Assembly: GCA_017449525.1 (NCBI GenBank)
Contig: JAFTFL010000004.1
Span: 62,001 to 126,000 of the forward strand
Direction of reading: 5' to 3'
Source of the DNA: Bacteroidales bacterium
GTDB lineage: Bacteria; Bacteroidota; Bacteroidia; Bacteroidales; P3
Length of the DNA stretch: 64,000 bases
Below, one piece after another: positions 34,486 to 42,623 of the stretch. Position 1 is the first letter of the stretch. Each line of letters begins with the position of its first letter. Both the position numbers and the translations under genes were made by a program. Under the pieces are notes generated by a model. The model was given only the letters and a program-made list of their open reading frames with translations, did not search any database and was not told the DNA's origin.

Positions 34486-36360
34486 CTATTTGGTATTGCT
34501 ACTGTGTGGTGTCTCTTGGCAAAACGCTGACGGTGTGGTGGCATCGATGTGCATACGGCAGTGCTCACAGTCAAATTGTAACGCAAATGAACGATTGTTG
34601 TTTACAAGAAACAGCGCCCCTTTGTATTCTTTGTCTTGGGGAGTAGAAATTGTTTGTTGCAGGCATTGTCCCAATTCGTATCGGAGACAATACTTGGTTG
34701 TCATCAGATGCTTTCCTATATAATTGTTGGTTTCATCCAGCCCTCGTTCAATTGTTTCTACCCCGTGTATGTGATAAAAGTGCTCTGCTTTATCGTTTGT
34801 GATGTTTAATTGATAAGGTAAACGGTTTGGATGGTACTGAGTGGTGTTTTTGATACGTGTGGATGATGGGGTAGGGCGAACCTCGGCTCGTTGCTCAGTC
34901 ATCAATTCGATTGTTTTGCGCCGTAGTTCATTGAGTAGTGAAATGGGCACAAATGGTACGGAATTTGGTAACTCAATATGATTTGCCACAAATGGAGTAT
35001 TGCCTAATTTCGACAAGTTGCGGATGATTTGTTCTCTTGATTTCTCCTGCTGTTGAGCTGGTTCAGATGAGAAGGCAATCGAGTATTGTGCCTCGGTGCC
35101 ATCGAGGGAGGTGGTTCGCAGAGTTAGTTTTGAGGAAGAGGCGTTGAGGGTTAGGTTGATAGGTATGGTGCGTCGGGCTGTTTCACCTTCCAGTAATGTT
35201 TGAAATGCGTGGTCGTAGTTTCTCCACAACATGGTGCCTATGGATAGTGAGGGCATGTGGTTGGGAGTGATGGTTGCTCCATTGACATGGTTCACTTTGA
35301 AGCCTTCAGGCTGTCCTTTCGCTCCGATGTAACATAATCCATCCCCTGTACTAAGGGGTATATCGGTTCGTATTGTAATGGTGTGTGGAGCAATTCGTCT
35401 AACAGTTCCGATGGGCTGTCCAATGGCTTTTCCTGTGCTGAGTGATGCTATAGGTTGTCTTTTCCCCTCAAGGAAGTAGTCCGTAAAGCCCCGATTGAAG
35501 GTTCTGTTTAGATCTGGAGTGAAGTTCAACTGTACATCTCCAACAGACGATTTGCAGTAATTCTGCTCGTTGCTCATGAGAGAGTCCAGTAATCGGCGAT
35601 AGTATGCAGTTACATTTTTTACATAGGCCATGTCCTTTAGACGTCCCTCTATTTTGAAGGAGGTAATGCCTGCCTCAACCATGTCGGCAAGATGGTTCGC
35701 TGCCGAAAAATCGCGGAGTGAAAGTAGATGCTCGTGATGTCGAAGTACCGAACCCTTTTCATTGCGAAGGTTATAATAGTTCCTACAGGGCTGGGCGCAG
35801 CACCCACGGTTGCCACTACGTCCTGTGAGATAAGCACTCATATAGCACTGGCCGCTGTAGCATACGCACAGTGCACCTTGCACAAAAGCCTCCAAGTCTA
35901 CGTTGACTTGTTGGCGTAGCTGGCGCATCTCATCAAGGGTAGTTTCACGTGCCAAGATAATTCGCTTCAGTCCCACTTGTTCAAGAAAACGGATGTGGTC
36001 TATCCCAACGTTGTGCATCTGTGTTGATGCATGTAGTTCTATAGGGGGTAGATCTGCCTCCAGCAATCCCATATCCTGAATGATGATAGCATCTGCTCCA
36101 CGCTCGTAAAGTTCCCATATAAGAGTAGTGGCCTGAGATACTTCAGACTCATACAGTACCGTGTTGAGTGTAACGAATACTTTACAGCGATATATATGGG
36201 CGTAGCGTATCAGTTGCTGAATGTCGGACAACGAATTTCCTGCTGCAGCCCGTGCGCCAAACTGGGGCGCACCAATGTAGACGGCATCGGCACCGTGGTT
36301 GATAGCCGCAATGCCTTGTTCGTAATTTTTTGCTGGCGCAAGGAGTTCAAGTGTCTTCAT
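34486..36360 (-). CDS. U32-family enzyme, RlhA-type 23S rRNA hydroxylation protein
   Basis: The 624-aa product starts MKTLELLAPAKNYEQGIAAI. The N-terminal TIM-barrel-like U32 domain contains GADAVYIGAP and the cysteine cluster CVCYSGQCYMSAYLTGRSGNRGCCAQPCR, which in this family holds an Fe-S cluster. The long C-terminal extension (about 320-624) is the RlhA/YdcP subtype rather than the short TrhP type. By homology it takes part in prephenate-dependent 5-hydroxylation of a 23S rRNA cytidine, not in proteolysis. The subtype call rests on length and architecture. Confidence 0.8.
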   Translation of the reverse strand: MKTLELLAPAKNYEQGIAAINHGADAVYIGAPQFGARAAAGNSLSDIQQLIRYAHIYRCKVFVTLNTVLYESEVSQATTLIWELYERGADAIIIQDMGLLEADLPPIELHASTQMHNVGIDHIRFLEQVGLKRIILARETTLDEMRQLRQQVNVDLEAFVQGALCVCYSGQCYMSAYLTGRSGNRGCCAQPCRNYYNLRNEKGSVLRHHEHLLSLRDFSAANHLADMVEAGITSFKIEGRLKDMAYVKNVTAYYRRLLDSLMSNEQNYCKSSVGDVQLNFTPDLNRTFNRGFTDYFLEGKRQPIASLSTGKAIGQPIGTVRRIAPHTITIRTDIPLSTGDGLCYIGAKGQPEGFKVNHVNGATITPNHMPSLSIGTMLWRNYDHAFQTLLEGETARRTIPINLTLNASSSKLTLRTTSLDGTEAQYSIAFSSEPAQQQEKSREQIIRNLSKLGNTPFVANHIELPNSVPFVPISLLNELRRKTIELMTEQRAEVRPTPSSTRIKNTTQYHPNRLPYQLNITNDKAEHFYHIHGVETIERGLDETNNYIGKHLMTTKYCLRYELGQCLQQTISTPQDKEYKGALFLVNNNRSFALQFDCEHCRMHIDATTPSAFCQETPHSSNTK

Positions 36361-36478
36361 TGTGCGAACGTATTTGCGTTGGCGAGGATACGTGGTAATG
36401 TGTGTGTATGAAAAAAAGGATACATTGCAAAGCATGTATCCTTCTATTTTTGTGCTGAACTATTGTGTCAACTGTATG

Positions 36479-36676
36479 TTAGTTGTCCATAGCCTGTTGA
36501 CGCAGATGCTGAACGTATATGGCCTTCAGCTTGCGTTCCCGTGCAATCACAGAAGGTTTGGTGAACTTCTGACGTTCGCGGAGCTCTTTTACGACGCCAG
36601 TCTTCTCGAACTTTCTTTTGAATTTTTTTAGTGCGCGTTCAATGTTTTCGCCTTCTTTAATAGGAACTACGATCAT
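36479..36676 (-). CDS. rpsU: 30S ribosomal protein bS21
   Basis: The 65-aa basic protein has the bS21 pattern MIVVPIKEGENIERALKKFKRKFEKTG...KFTKPSVIARERK. In Bacteroidota bS21 sits near the anti-Shine-Dalgarno end of 16S rRNA and contributes to its occlusion. It lies 61 bp downstream of rpmB, not next to xerC as in Bacteroides. Confidence 0.95.
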   Translation of the reverse strand: MIVVPIKEGENIERALKKFKRKFEKTGVVKELRERQKFTKPSVIARERKLKAIYVQHLRQQAMDN

Positions 36677-36737
36677 TGTATATACCTCTTTCTTTTAGGG
36701 TTAATATTACTTTGTTTTCCTCTGATATGAAGCATCT

Positions 36738-36977
36738 TTAGAACTGTAGATGGCCTTCGGCAGCGGCATCTTTCAAGGCAGCCAGAATGCCTTTCTTGTT
36801 GATGATGCGCATTCCCTTAGCAGACACCTTTAAGGTAATCCACATATCCTCTTCAGGGATGTAGAATTTTTTGGTCTGCAGGTTTGGAGCAAAGGTACGC
36901 TTCGTATGAATGCGCGAGTGTGATACGTTGTTTCCACTGATGACGTGTTTGCCTGTAATTTCGCAAATCTTCGACAT
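36738..36977 (-). CDS. rpmB: 50S ribosomal protein bL28
   Basis: The 79-aa product begins MSKICEITGKHVISGNNVSHSRIHTKRTF and contains FYIPEEDMWITLKVSAKGMRIINKKG, diagnostic for bL28. In most Bacteroidota it is followed by rpmG and a small DUF4295 gene; here rpsU follows instead. Confidence 0.96.
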   Translation of the reverse strand: MSKICEITGKHVISGNNVSHSRIHTKRTFAPNLQTKKFYIPEEDMWITLKVSAKGMRIINKKGILAALKDAAAEGHLQF

Positions 36978-37291
36978 TGTTTTTCCTTTCTATTTGTGTT
37001 TTATTTGTTCTCTTTGTACTTCGTTGCAGGGCTATCTGGTACCTTCATTTGAAATTGAACAAGTCTGTCCCTGTAACAAAAGCGAGTGCAAAGGTCTTAC
37101 TTTTCTTCGACATGGACAAACGGCAATCGTCTTTGAATTCAGGTTTTGACATTTATTAACATCTTGTATTTTTATATAAATTGATATACAGAATTATACA
37201 TATTTCGCAGCTGATTGATTTAACGCTCTGTTATGAGGGAGTTATGGGGATGAACAGGCGAGAAAACACTGGTTTTCGACATTTATTGTGC

Positions 37292-37299
37292 TAAATTTG
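37292..37299 (+). promoter_or_regulatory. -7 box of the mutY promoter
   Basis: TAAATTTG fits TAnnTTTG. Initiation near 37306 leaves an 18-nt leader to the ATG at 37324 and excludes the earlier frame start at 37288. The 346-bp gap 36978-37323 otherwise holds only the divergent rpmB and mutY control regions. Confidence 0.55.
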
Positions 37300-37323
37300 G
37301 GCTTTGTGCGTTATTCTGCTGCT

Positions 37324-38427
37324 ATGGCGTTTGCTAACGACATCATTCACTGGTATGAAGCCCATGGAAGAGACCTTCCGTGGCGTAATACGTCGGATCC
37401 TTATCACATCTGGTTATCGGAGATTATCCTGCAACAGACTCGTGTCGAACAAGGCATGAGTTACTATCTTCGCTTTGTGAAAGAGTTCCCCACGGTCAAC
37501 GATTTGGCTCATTCGACTGAGGAACGTGTGCTTAAGTGTTGGCAGGGCTTGGGATATTATAGTCGGGCGCGTAATCTGCATGCAGCGGCGCAGCACATTG
37601 CATTCAATCTGTCGGGGCAGTTTCCCAATACCTACGATGATATTTTATCCTTGCGTGGCGTCGGTCCCTACACGGCTGCGGCCATTGCATCATTTGCCTT
37701 TGGGCTGCCCTATCCTGTGATAGACGGCAACGTTTTCCGTGTTGTGTCGCGTCTGCATGGTATTGACCTACCAATTGATTCGACAAAGGCAAGACCTTAT
37801 TTTCTGCAAGTGTTGAATAAGATGATTGACCGCGACCGACCAGCGGCTTTCAATCAAGCGTTGATGGACTTTGGGGCGTTGGTGTGCAAGCCACAGGCTG
37901 CGGATTGCAAGTCTTGCATCTTTGCGGATAGATGTGTTGCGTGGCGTACAGGACGAGTGGCTCTCCTTCCTGTGAAAGGAGGCCGTCCTGCTGTAAGGAA
38001 TCGCTATTTCTACTATTTCGTCTTTGTCATTCGGCGTTCGAGGAAGTCGTTTCCGATCTACACAGTGATGCAATGTCGAAAACAGCAAGATATATGGAAA
38101 GGTCTGTATGAGTTCCCTCTGTTGGAGCCGCCTAATGTATTAGTTGCTGATGACCTGCTCAACACAGCGACAACTCATGTGCAGAAGCTCTGGCCGATGA
38201 TGCGTGAAGTCCGTCCGTCTATCGTGGGTACCGATGTCCATAAGTTGTCCCACCAGACCATTCATGCCACTTTCCTTAGGGTAGAGGCCATCATCGATGA
38301 CGATGTACAGATTGATGGCCTTGTGGAATTGGCGAAGGTCGATGCCTTACCTGTTTCCAGACTCACTGATCGTTTTCTCGCCACCTTCTCGTTTGGAGAT
38401 ACGAACGGCTTGGTCAAATGTAAGTAG
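37324..38427 (+). CDS. mutY: A/G-specific adenine glycosylase
   Basis: The 367-aa product starts MAFANDIIHWYEAHGRDLPW. The catalytic Glu is in SEIILQQTRVEQ, the helix-hairpin-helix is LRGVGPYTAAAIASFAF followed by the essential Asp in VIDGNVFRV, and the 4Fe-4S ligands are in CKPQAADCKSCIFADRC. The C-terminal NUDIX-like domain (about 225-365) recognises 8-oxoG. It removes adenine mispaired with 8-oxoguanine. ssb follows 36 bp downstream. Confidence 0.96.
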   Translation: MAFANDIIHWYEAHGRDLPWRNTSDPYHIWLSEIILQQTRVEQGMSYYLRFVKEFPTVNDLAHSTEERVLKCWQGLGYYSRARNLHAAAQHIAFNLSGQFPNTYDDILSLRGVGPYTAAAIASFAFGLPYPVIDGNVFRVVSRLHGIDLPIDSTKARPYFLQVLNKMIDRDRPAAFNQALMDFGALVCKPQAADCKSCIFADRCVAWRTGRVALLPVKGGRPAVRNRYFYYFVFVIRRSRKSFPIYTVMQCRKQQDIWKGLYEFPLLEPPNVLVADDLLNTATTHVQKLWPMMREVRPSIVGTDVHKLSHQTIHATFLRVEAIIDDDVQIDGLVELAKVDALPVSRLTDRFLATFSFGDTNGLVKCK

Positions 38428-38463
38428 ACAATATATATAGTAGGTGTATTTATCTCAGAAAAT

Positions 38464-38922
38464 ATGATTGGAGTCAACAAAGTAATACTTATTGGCAATG
38501 TGGGAAGAGAGCCAGAGGCTGTGCTTATACCCAACGAAATGGCGGCAGAGGGAGAGCCCAAATTTCTGAAGAAAGTATCCTTCCCTTTAGCTACAAATGA
38601 GGTGCATCGCAACAGAATGGGGCAGCGGGTGGAGCGAACCGACTGGCATTCCATTGTGTGTTGGCGAGGGGTGGCCGACGTGGCAGAGCGGGTTATCCAT
38701 AAGGGTGCGCAGTTATTCATTGAGGGTCGGCTTCGCACGCGGCAGTATGAAGGAGCTGATGGCGAACGCCACTTCACCACTGAGGTTATTGCCGACACCT
38801 TTGAGGTGCTCACCCAGAGTGGACGTACTGAACGTAGCGAACCCACACGTCCATCTGTTCAAGAGGAACGGCCGTTTCGGTTGCCCGACGACATGGAGCC
38901 GCTAAGTAAGTTACCTTTTTGA
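38464..38922 (+). CDS. ssb: single-stranded DNA-binding protein
   Basis: The 152-aa product has the OB-fold core MIGVNKVILIGNVGREPE, DWHSIVCWRGVADVAE and GAQLFIEGRLRTRQY. The acidic C-terminal tip (DDMEPLSKLPF) is a variant of the usual DDDLPF docking peptide. It coats ssDNA in replication and repair. Likely cotranscribed with mutY; a strong terminator follows. Confidence 0.96.
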   Translation: MIGVNKVILIGNVGREPEAVLIPNEMAAEGEPKFLKKVSFPLATNEVHRNRMGQRVERTDWHSIVCWRGVADVAERVIHKGAQLFIEGRLRTRQYEGADGERHFTTEVIADTFEVLTQSGRTERSEPTRPSVQEERPFRLPDDMEPLSKLPF

Positions 38923-38947
38923 GAACGAAGTATAGTGACTAAATAGA

Positions 38948-38988
38948 CGAGGGGGAAGGGGCTGCAAACTGCATTCTCTTCCCCCTCG
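38948..38988 (+). terminator. terminator after ssb
   Basis: Perfect 11-bp arms CGAGGGGGAAG / CTTCCCCCTCG flank a 19-nt loop, followed by ATTTAT. It lies between convergent ssb and pgi and may serve both. Confidence 0.75.
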
Positions 38989-39036
38989 ATTTATAATTCC
39001 GCTATGATGAGAAGTGATACCCGTTGATGTTGGACG

Positions 39037-40359
39037 TTATTGTGGGCGATAGTCCTCATAGCCAGGTTTACCCAGCAGTGCGAACATGTTTTTCTTGTAG
39101 GCCTCAACACCTGGTTGGTCGAATGGGTTTACCCCCAGCATGTAACCACTAATACCGCAAGCGAACTCGAAGAAATAGATGAGTGCGCCCAGAGTATACT
39201 CATCTATCTGTGGAATGTTGATTCCGATGATGGGCACATTGCCGTTATGATGCGCAATGGCGGTGCCTTGTTGCGCCTTCGCGTTGATGTCTGTCAGCGA
39301 ACGGTTGGCAAGGTATCCAATGCCGTCGGTATTGTCTTCTTGTGGTGGCACGTTGACACTATGCTGTGCCTGGTTTATGGTCAGCATGCTCTCGAAAAGG
39401 ATGCGTTCGCCTTGCTGCACGTACTGCCCCATCGAATGCAGGTCGGTTGTAAACGAGAGACTGTGGGGTAAAATACCTCGGCCTTCTTTGCCTTCGCTCT
39501 CGCCGTAGAGTTGTTTCCACCACTCGCTTATGTAGCATAGGGAGGGAGTGAAGTTGACCAGCATTTCGACCTTGCGCCCCTTTCTATAGAGTATGTTTCG
39601 CAAGGCTGCATAGTGCAGAGCGGGATTTTCTGCAAGGGTTGTTGTATGAGTGCAGAGTTCCTGCATTTCAGCGGCCCCACGCAGCAGACTCTCTATGTCG
39701 AAGCCAGCCATAGCGATGGGCAATAGACCAACGGGTGTCAATACAGAAAAACGTCCACCTACGTTGTCTGGAATGATGTAGGAATGGTACCCCTCCCGCT
39801 GGGCTATATCGTGCAGGGCACCTTTGTTCTCATCGGTAATAACCAGGATGCGTTTCGAGGCATCTGCACCATACTTGTAGTTGAGATGTGCTTTAAGAAT
39901 GCGGAAGGCCACAGCAGGCTCTGTTGTGGTGCCTGATTTGGAGACAACCACTATCGAGTAGTCGCGCTTGTCGAGTAGTTGCAGCAGGTGGTGATAGTAG
40001 TCTTCGCTCAACGTGTGCCCAGCAAAAAGTATGGTAGGATGTTCACCTTTCTGCATGGGGGCGAAGGGCGATTGCAAGGCCTCTATCACAGCTCTGGCTC
40101 CGAGGTAGGAGCCGCCGATACCTATTACCACTATCACGTCCGACCATTGTGCTTGTGTGGCTGCTTCGGTCTTGATATGTTGCAGAACTTGCTTGTCGAT
40201 GGTTGTAGGCAAGGTAAGCCAGCCGAGGAAGTCATTTCCAGCACCAGTGCCACCGAGCAGGGTTTGTTGTGCTTGCTGTGTCTCTTGTTCTGCTTGTGCC
40301 AGCTCTTGAGGCGTCACATACTTTGCTACATAGTCTGTAAGAATTGTGATTGGACTCAT
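39037..40359 (-). CDS. pgi: glucose-6-phosphate isomerase
   Basis: The 440-aa product belongs to the shorter PGI type. It shows VVIGIGGSYLGARAVIEAL, the phosphate loop VVSKSGTTTEPAVAF, DNVGGRFSVLTPVGLLPIAMAG (PGI signature 1) and the C-terminal GVNPFDQPGVEAYKKNMFALLG (signature 2). It interconverts glucose-6-P and fructose-6-P in glycolysis. Monocistronic as far as can be seen. Confidence 0.97.
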   Translation of the reverse strand: MSPITILTDYVAKYVTPQELAQAEQETQQAQQTLLGGTGAGNDFLGWLTLPTTIDKQVLQHIKTEAATQAQWSDVIVVIGIGGSYLGARAVIEALQSPFAPMQKGEHPTILFAGHTLSEDYYHHLLQLLDKRDYSIVVVSKSGTTTEPAVAFRILKAHLNYKYGADASKRILVITDENKGALHDIAQREGYHSYIIPDNVGGRFSVLTPVGLLPIAMAGFDIESLLRGAAEMQELCTHTTTLAENPALHYAALRNILYRKGRKVEMLVNFTPSLCYISEWWKQLYGESEGKEGRGILPHSLSFTTDLHSMGQYVQQGERILFESMLTINQAQHSVNVPPQEDNTDGIGYLANRSLTDINAKAQQGTAIAHHNGNVPIIGINIPQIDEYTLGALIYFFEFACGISGYMLGVNPFDQPGVEAYKKNMFALLGKPGYEDYRPQ

Positions 40360-40403
40360 GGGGCGAGGGTATTGTTGGATAACGTGTGTACTCTGTAAAA
40401 AGC

Positions 40404-40438
40404 CAAGAGGCTACTCTGTCATGCAGGGTAGCCTCTTG
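40404..40438 (-). terminator. terminator of the downstream OmpA gene
   Basis: On the minus strand, perfect 11-bp arms CAAGAGGCTAC/GTAGCCTCTTG are followed by GCTTTTTAC, a typical intrinsic terminator 37 bp after the OmpA stop. Confidence 0.85.
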
Positions 40439-40475
40439 TGCTATTATGGTCTTTACCTGTCGGATTGATTATCGA

Positions 40476-41759
40476 CTATTCAATCACGCGGTAGAAGGAG
40501 ACGCGACGGTTGATACCGTTCTTAACATCGCCAAACGGAGTGCCCTTGCCCTTGCCGTCGGTGGTGAGTTGGTCTTCTTTTACACCATACTTCTTGACGA
40601 GGAGTTTCTTCACTTGCTCAGCACGCTTTTGCGAGAGCTTCATGTTGTAAGCATCCGAGCCGCTGTAGTCGCAGAAACCAACAATGTTGAACTTGGCATT
40701 CTCGTTGTCCTTCATCACGCCTGCAATAGCCTTCAACTTGTCCATTTGGTCTTCGGATACTTGGTACTCGTTCACATCGTAGGTGATCGAGAAGGGCAGA
40801 GCGTAGAAGTTAGTTTGATCAGCCTTCATATTGTTGATGATGTTCTGCAGGCTGTCAGCGTCAGCGCTGTTGGCAGTGCCTTGATGTTCGCGCAAGTAGT
40901 TCACTTCGCTCTCAAGTTCATTGATGCGGTTCTGCAGTCTCTGCTCGTTTTTCTTCGAGTTGATGAGGTCTTGCTCAAGGGCGGCTATCTGACTGTTCAG
41001 TTCGTCAAACTTGTCCTGGGTGAGGAGTTTCTTTTGGTTGAGGAGCTCGCGGTCAGCAGCGGTAGGTCCGAAGTTGTAGAGGTAGCCTATACCGATGTGC
41101 AGGTTGAAGACATTTGCGTGTGGGTTACTTTTTTCGAAAACGGGCTTGTTCACGTCTCCGTGGTCTTCGAGGGTAGCCTCAACGAAGAATGACGAGTGCT
41201 CGCAGCACTTGTGCTGCCAGCCTAAACCGAAGTCGCCAAACCAAGAGAGCATACCGTTGTTCTCGCGGAACACGTTACTGCCTTTGCCTGTACCAGTATA
41301 GTCTAAGTCGAAGTTATAGCCTGCACCGAAGTTAGCAATCAAGTAGATTGAGTTCTTGCGGTCGGGGTCATAACCCTTAATGGCATTGTTGATGCTGAAC
41401 TTAACACCAGCACCGAAGCGGAGGTAGTTTTGGTAGCCAAGCGTGTCGTTGTCGCGGTCTGCAATGTCGGTGCCAACGCCGAAAATACCAGGCATGCCAA
41501 CGGACAACCGCAGAGCCCATACGTGGTTCAACTCCTTCTCAAATAGCAGGGCTGCACCAGCGTTGGAACCTTCCTTCCAACCCATGCCATTACCGAACTG
41601 GTGGGTGTAGTCAAGCATACCACCGATGGACCAGTTGCTCCAAAATCCATAGTGCGGATACTCCTGCTGGGAAGCTTTTTTCTCCGTTTGTGCGAAAGCA
41701 ACGCAGGAAAAGGACACTGCGCATGCAAGCACTCCAATTTTGAATAGTTTCTTCAACAT
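40476..41759 (-). CDS. OmpA-family major outer-membrane protein
   Basis: The 427-aa product has a signal peptide (MLKKLFKIGVLACAVSFSCVAFAQ). An eight-stranded-type barrel follows (about 25-240; YGFWSNWSIGGMLDY ... FNLHIGIGYLYNFGP), then a coiled-coil linker (QDKFDELNSQIAALEQDLINSKKNEQRLQNRI). The C-terminal OmpA domain has FNIVGFCDYSGSDAYNMKLSQKRAEQVKKLL and NRRVSFYRVIE. Linker, strong terminator and promoter suggest an abundant envelope protein anchored to peptidoglycan. Confidence 0.92.
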   Translation of the reverse strand: MLKKLFKIGVLACAVSFSCVAFAQTEKKASQQEYPHYGFWSNWSIGGMLDYTHQFGNGMGWKEGSNAGAALLFEKELNHVWALRLSVGMPGIFGVGTDIADRDNDTLGYQNYLRFGAGVKFSINNAIKGYDPDRKNSIYLIANFGAGYNFDLDYTGTGKGSNVFRENNGMLSWFGDFGLGWQHKCCEHSSFFVEATLEDHGDVNKPVFEKSNPHANVFNLHIGIGYLYNFGPTAADRELLNQKKLLTQDKFDELNSQIAALEQDLINSKKNEQRLQNRINELESEVNYLREHQGTANSADADSLQNIINNMKADQTNFYALPFSITYDVNEYQVSEDQMDKLKAIAGVMKDNENAKFNIVGFCDYSGSDAYNMKLSQKRAEQVKKLLVKKYGVKEDQLTTDGKGKGTPFGDVKNGINRRVSFYRVIE

Positions 41760-41841
41760 AGTTTTAAACTTTACTATTTATTTATAATGTTGTCAGTTCT
41801 ACGCTTCATTTATGTATGCTCTACGCATACGTAACAATGTG

Positions 41842-41849
41842 CAAAGGTA
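41842..41849 (-). promoter_or_regulatory. -7 box of the OmpA promoter
   Basis: TACCTTTG followed by C on the minus strand. A TTTG (41866-41869) stands 16 bp upstream, a little closer than the usual 19-21 bp. Predicted leader about 75 nt. Confidence 0.55.
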
Positions 41850-41870
41850 CATGTTTTTTTTTACTCAAAA

Positions 41871-42156
41871 GCATTATATCCATTTTTTTGTGCTTTTCTG
41901 TTGGTAAATAAGGACAGGAGGGGTGTTGTCCTTGTAGATGTCGATGTTTTCTGCTGTGTGTATATGGTTGATTTCATGTGGTTTCAGTACTGCTTTCCTC
42001 CGCTTGTAGTGGGTCTCTGTGGCTCTTATTGTCGTGGTTGTATACGGATAGAGGGGGCATTTTGTTTCATTTTCATGGGAGAAAGTGTGCGCTCGGATGG
42101 TGGATTTTGCACGGGATAATTGGCTTTTCAGTCCTATTGTGGAGTTATGAATTTAC
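41871..42156. other. left part of the repeat-rich intergenic gap, no gene recognised
   Basis: This belongs to an 860-bp gap between the OmpA promoter and the patatin gene. It is T/G-rich on the plus strand and carries short open frames without family features or consistent codon use. It leads into the tandem arrays at 42157-42490. Confidence 0.5.
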
Positions 42157-42244
42157 TGTTACGGTGTGGTGGATGTGCTATGTCGGTGTGGTAGATGTAC
42201 TGTGTCGGGGTAGTGGATGTGCTGTTACGGTGTAGTGGATGTGC
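42157..42244. repeat. 22-bp tandem repeat, four copies
   Basis: Units at 42157-42178, 42179-42200, 42201-42222 and 42223-42244. Units 1 and 4 differ at a single position. Consensus about TGTKWCGGTGTRGTGGATGTGC. It is intergenic, with no spacer between units. Confidence 0.85.
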
Positions 42245-42352
42245 TGTGTGTGCGGTGTTTTGGTGCGGCGGTGTTTTGGTCGGTGTGGTTGTTGGGCATG
42301 GAGGTTGTTGGGCGCTTGTATAATATAAGGTGTAGAGTAATGGCGATAGTGT

Positions 42353-42490
42353 AGTGGTTAGGCCAAAGGATGGTGGTAGTAAGAACAACAGGTGGCAGTG
42401 GTTAGGCCAAAGGATGGCGGTAATAAGGACAACAGGCGGCAGTAGTTAGGCCAAAGGATAGCGGTAATAAGAACAACAGGTGGCAGTGGT
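42353..42490. repeat. 44-bp tandem repeat, three full copies plus a degenerate tail
   Basis: Units at 42353-42396, 42397-42440 and 42441-42484 begin AGTRGTTAGGCCAAAGGAT and contain AAGRACAACAGG. The following sequence (AGTGGTGGGCACAACAGGTGG) is a decayed fourth copy. 44 bp is twice the period of the neighbouring 22-bp array. Confidence 0.88.
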
Positions 42491-42623
42491 GGGCACAACA
42501 GGTGGTCGTGGTGGAGATAACAGGTGGTGGGGTCGGTGGGGGTGATGTCGCCGAGCCTGTAGCGGTGGGGGTGCAGGGCAGTGTTCTGTGGGGTGCGCTG
42601 GTGAGGGGGCAGTTCCCAGTGCG

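Noticed and set aside
34486-36360. Collagenase-type peptidase
   Set aside because: The U32 peptidase name is historical; the cysteine cluster and length fit the rRNA-hydroxylating RlhA group better.
40386-41192. 268-codon plus-strand ORF opposite the OmpA gene
   Set aside because: It is an antisense shadow of a clearly recognised OmpA protein, with no family features of its own.
42134-42388. 84-codon minus-strand ORF in the repeat region
   Set aside because: It is a Thr/Pro/His repeat translation of the 22-bp tandem array; likely an accident of the repeat.
42157-42490. Possible CRISPR array
   Set aside because: The repeats are directly adjacent with no unique spacers, periods are 22 and 44 bp, and no cas1/cas2 genes are present.
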